Shown piece after piece: positions 62,204 to 64,000 of a DNA stretch of 64,000 nucleotides. Position 1 is the stretch's first letter. Each line of letters begins with the position of its first letter. Position numbers and translations under genes: made by a program. The DNA lies in NCBI RefSeq assembly GCF_902364025.1, contig NZ_CABJCG010000001.1, forward strand, positions 434,001 to 498,000, read 5' to 3'. This DNA comes from Enterocloster lavalensis (lineage in GTDB: Bacteria; Bacillota; Clostridia; Lachnospirales; Lachnospiraceae). The notes below the pieces were generated by a model. That model was given only the letters and a program-made list of their open reading frames with translations. It was not told the origin of the DNA and did not search any database.

Positions 62204-63881
62204 GGTTGGATTCCTCTCTGTCAGTAAATATTGAATCGCCGCGATAAACCGGCGGAGCGAACCGGCGGATAATCTCCTCCGCCGTTTTGAGGCCGTCCAT
62301 GGCCGCTGAGGTGATTCCCCCAGCGTAACCCGCGCCCTCGCCGCAGGGATAAATTCCCCGCACCGGGCTCTCCAGACCTTCGTCCCGCGGGATACGCACC
62401 GGCGAGCTGGTGCGGCTCTCGATACCCGCCAGAATGGCGTCCGGGCGGGAGAAGCCCCGGATCATTCCCTCAAACGCCTCCACGCCCTCGATCAGCGCCT
62501 GGGAAAGTTCCTCCGGCCAGAGCTCCCGCAGGTTGGCAAAGGCATAGGCCCCCTTAAACTGGGGCTTTACCTGGCCAAAGTTCTCCGCGCCCGCTCTGTT
62601 TTCCCGGAAATCTCCGTAGAGCTGAACCGGGATTTTCCCGCCGCCCAGAGCGTAAGCCCGCTCCTCCAGCTGCCGCTGGAAATGCATTCCGCCCAGAGCC
62701 GTGCGGTCCGGGAAATCCTCCGGCGTCACGGTAACGATCAGGGCGCTGTTGGCATTTTCCCCCGCCCGACCGTGATAGCTCATTCCGTTGACCGCCAGAC
62801 GCCCCGGCTCCGAGGAGGCGTCCACCACATAGCCGCCCGGGCACATACAGAAGGAGTACACCCCGCGCCCGGAGGCTGCCTTCCAGGTCACCTTGTAGTC
62901 AGCCGCTCCCAGCTCCTCCACCTTGTCCTGTCCGTACTGGCTCCGGTTGATCATGGACTGGGGATGCTGGATGCGCAGCCCCACCGCAAAAGCCTTGGCC
63001 TCCATGGGAATGCCACGGCTGCACAGCATCTCAAAGGTATCCCGTGCGCTGTGGCCGATGGCAAGCACCGCAGCCTCGGCCTTAAGCCGTTTGGAGCCGT
63101 CCACCATCAGCGCGCGCAGACGACCTTCCTCCAGCTCCACATCCGTCACCTGGCTCATGAAACGCACCTGTCCGCCCAGGCGCAGAATCTCCGTTCGGAT
63201 GGCCTTCACCACCTGGCTCAGCACATCCGTCCCGATGTGGGGCTTGTTGAGATAGAGAATTGACGGGTCCGCGCCGAATTCCACCAGAAGGCGCAGCACC
63301 TCCCGGTTGCGCCCGGAGGCGTCCTTCACCAACGTATTTAACTTTCCGTCGGAAAATGTTCCCGCTCCGCCCTCGCCGAACTGCACGTTGGAGGACGGGT
63401 TTAATGTTCCGCCCTCCCAGAAGGCGGCCACCTCCCGGGTGCGGGCGTCCACGTCCTGCCCCCGCTCCAGCAAAATGGGGCGGTATCCCTTTCTGGCCAG
63501 CAGCAGGCCGCAGAACAAACCCGCGGGACCGGCTCCCACCACCACCGGCGGGTGGTCCAGCCGCTCCCCGCCGCACTCCGGACAGCGGTAAACCTTCTCC
63601 TGGGAAATTCCCACGTTCCGGTCCCGAAGTCTATGTACCAGCTGCTGCTCCCCGGCCACGTCCAGACCGCTCACCGCCACGTCCACCACATAGCTGTAGC
63701 AGATATCCGGCTTCTTGCGCGCATCCACCGACCGCTTCACGATTTTTAAGTCCGCAATGCGGTTTTCCCTGACCCGCAGAGTCTTGGCGGCCCTGGCCTT
63801 CAGGCTGTCCGCGCTGTGCCCCAAGGGCATTTTTAACTGATTAATCCGAATCATCGACTGTCTGTTCTCTCCTGTCACCAT
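62193..63881 (-). CDS. NAD(P)/FAD-dependent oxidoreductase
   Basis: About 562 residues. N-terminal substrate-like domain (IRINQLKMPLGHSADSLKARAAKTL), then FAD-binding VVVGAGPAGLFCGLLLARKG (about 110-130), VQFGEGGAGTFSDGKLNT, and a C-terminal YPCGEGAGYAGGITSAAMDG FAD motif. It belongs to the uncharacterised flavoprotein family of HI0933/YtfB-like FAD-dependent proteins; the substrate is unknown. The ATG at 63881 directly adjoins the upstream stop codon (TAAATG); an ATG at 63854 matches many homologues and is the alternative. Confidence 0.87.
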   Translation of the reverse strand: MVTGENRQSMIRINQLKMPLGHSADSLKARAAKTLRVRENRIADLKIVKRSVDARKKPDICYSYVVDVAVSGLDVAGEQQLVHRLRDRNVGISQEKVYRCPECGGERLDHPPVVVGAGPAGLFCGLLLARKGYRPILLERGQDVDARTREVAAFWEGGTLNPSSNVQFGEGGAGTFSDGKLNTLVKDASGRNREVLRLLVEFGADPSILYLNKPHIGTDVLSQVVKAIRTEILRLGGQVRFMSQVTDVELEEGRLRALMVDGSKRLKAEAAVLAIGHSARDTFEMLCSRGIPMEAKAFAVGLRIQHPQSMINRSQYGQDKVEELGAADYKVTWKAASGRGVYSFCMCPGGYVVDASSEPGRLAVNGMSYHGRAGENANSALIVTVTPEDFPDRTALGGMHFQRQLEERAYALGGGKIPVQLYGDFRENRAGAENFGQVKPQFKGAYAFANLRELWPEELSQALIEGVEAFEGMIRGFSRPDAILAGIESRTSSPVRIPRDEGLESPVRGIYPCGEGAGYAGGITSAAMDGLKTAEEIIRRFAPPVYRGDSIFTDREESNHAE

Positions 63882-64000
63882 TTATTCCTGTGATCCGCAG
63901 CCCCGGGCCGCATTTCTCCCCGCGACGGCTCCGCTGGACCACGCAAACTGCAGATTATATCCCCCGCAGATGCCGTCCACATCCAAAATCTCCCCTGCCA
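63882..64000 (-). CDS. NAD(P)/FAD-dependent oxidoreductase (HI0933/BaiN-like), C-terminal end
   Basis: Only the last 39 residues are in the window. GEILDVDGICGGYNLQFAWSSGAVAG is the conserved C-terminal FAD-contacting motif of HI0933-type flavoproteins. It ends at TAA 63882-63884, directly before the ATG of the next flavoprotein gene, so the two are coupled. Confidence 0.8.
   Translation of the reverse strand, partial: AGEILDVDGICGGYNLQFAWSSGAVAGRNAARGCGSQE

Noticed and set aside
1..64000. CRISPR array, prophage, integrase or insertion sequence
   Set aside because: No regularly spaced identical repeats, no cas-like or phage structural genes and no transposase reading frame are visible.

Overview
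The window comes from a spore-forming anaerobic Firmicute, most likely a Lachnospiraceae (Clostridium cluster XIVa) species. This rests on a GC-rich Gram-positive gene set with strong Shine-Dalgarno sites, the sporulation gene spoIVA, an NFACT protein (RqcH), a 402-residue PRPP synthetase of the kind seen in this family, and a DUF6472 protein. Almost every gene lies on the minus strand. The exceptions are rqcH, prs and the arabinose regulator.

Layout. 1-6.9 kb: the end of rqcH, rpsU, alaS, an LprI-like envelope protein, a short AT-richer patch with orphan ORFs, a 254-base inverted repeat, and rnhA. 7-10.9 kb: an MBL/beta-CASP RNase, spoIVA with a sigma-E-like promoter, and an HD hydrolase. 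10.9-15.9 kb: a complete Liv-type branched-chain amino acid ABC importer (SBP, H, M, G, F). 16-21 kb: gpsA-plsY-der, a small DUF6472 protein, and divergent prs. 21-26.4 kb: pgeF, yraN, rnhB, rbgA, lepB and rplS, with an unusual RNA-rich insertion between yraN and rnhB. 26.5-32.9 kb: a CNNM/CBS membrane protein, trmD, mutS and miaB. 33-47.6 kb: an L-arabinose island made of araD, an FGGY kinase, araA, a four-gene sugar ABC importer, a divergent AraR-type repressor, and a histidine kinase/binding protein/response regulator triad. 47.6-53.9 kb: an acyltransferase, a heterodimeric ABC exporter, an AEC transporter, a small membrane protein and an XRE regulator. 54.4-59.1 kb: a 1,289-residue Ser/Gly-rich wall-anchored surface protein and a second signal peptidase. 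59.1-64 kb: proA, 5-FTHF cyclo-ligase, a DUF896 protein, proB and two FAD oxidoreductases, the last one cut by the window edge.

The most unusual region is 22.49-23.64 kb (minus strand). Directly after rnhB there is a near-consensus promoter. It is followed by about 740 bases rich in hairpins whose 5' end is perfectly complementary over 14 bases to a segment 545 bases downstream. Then come four tRNA-like genes with mixed or degenerate features, and a fifth tRNA-like fold without an anticodon arm lies inside the structured RNA. I read this as a large ornate non-coding RNA with an atypical tRNA array, comparable in context to ROOL or GOLLD RNAs, inserted between two housekeeping genes. A second compact structured RNA of about 130 bases directly follows the rplS stop codon.

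In the arabinose island, import (SBP-ATPase-two permeases), isomerisation (AraA), phosphorylation (FGGY kinase) and epimerisation (AraD) form one run of genes. Its promoter overlaps half-sites resembling AraR operators. The neighbouring kinase-lipoprotein-regulator triad carries a paralogue of the transporter binding protein and probably senses the same sugar outside the cell.
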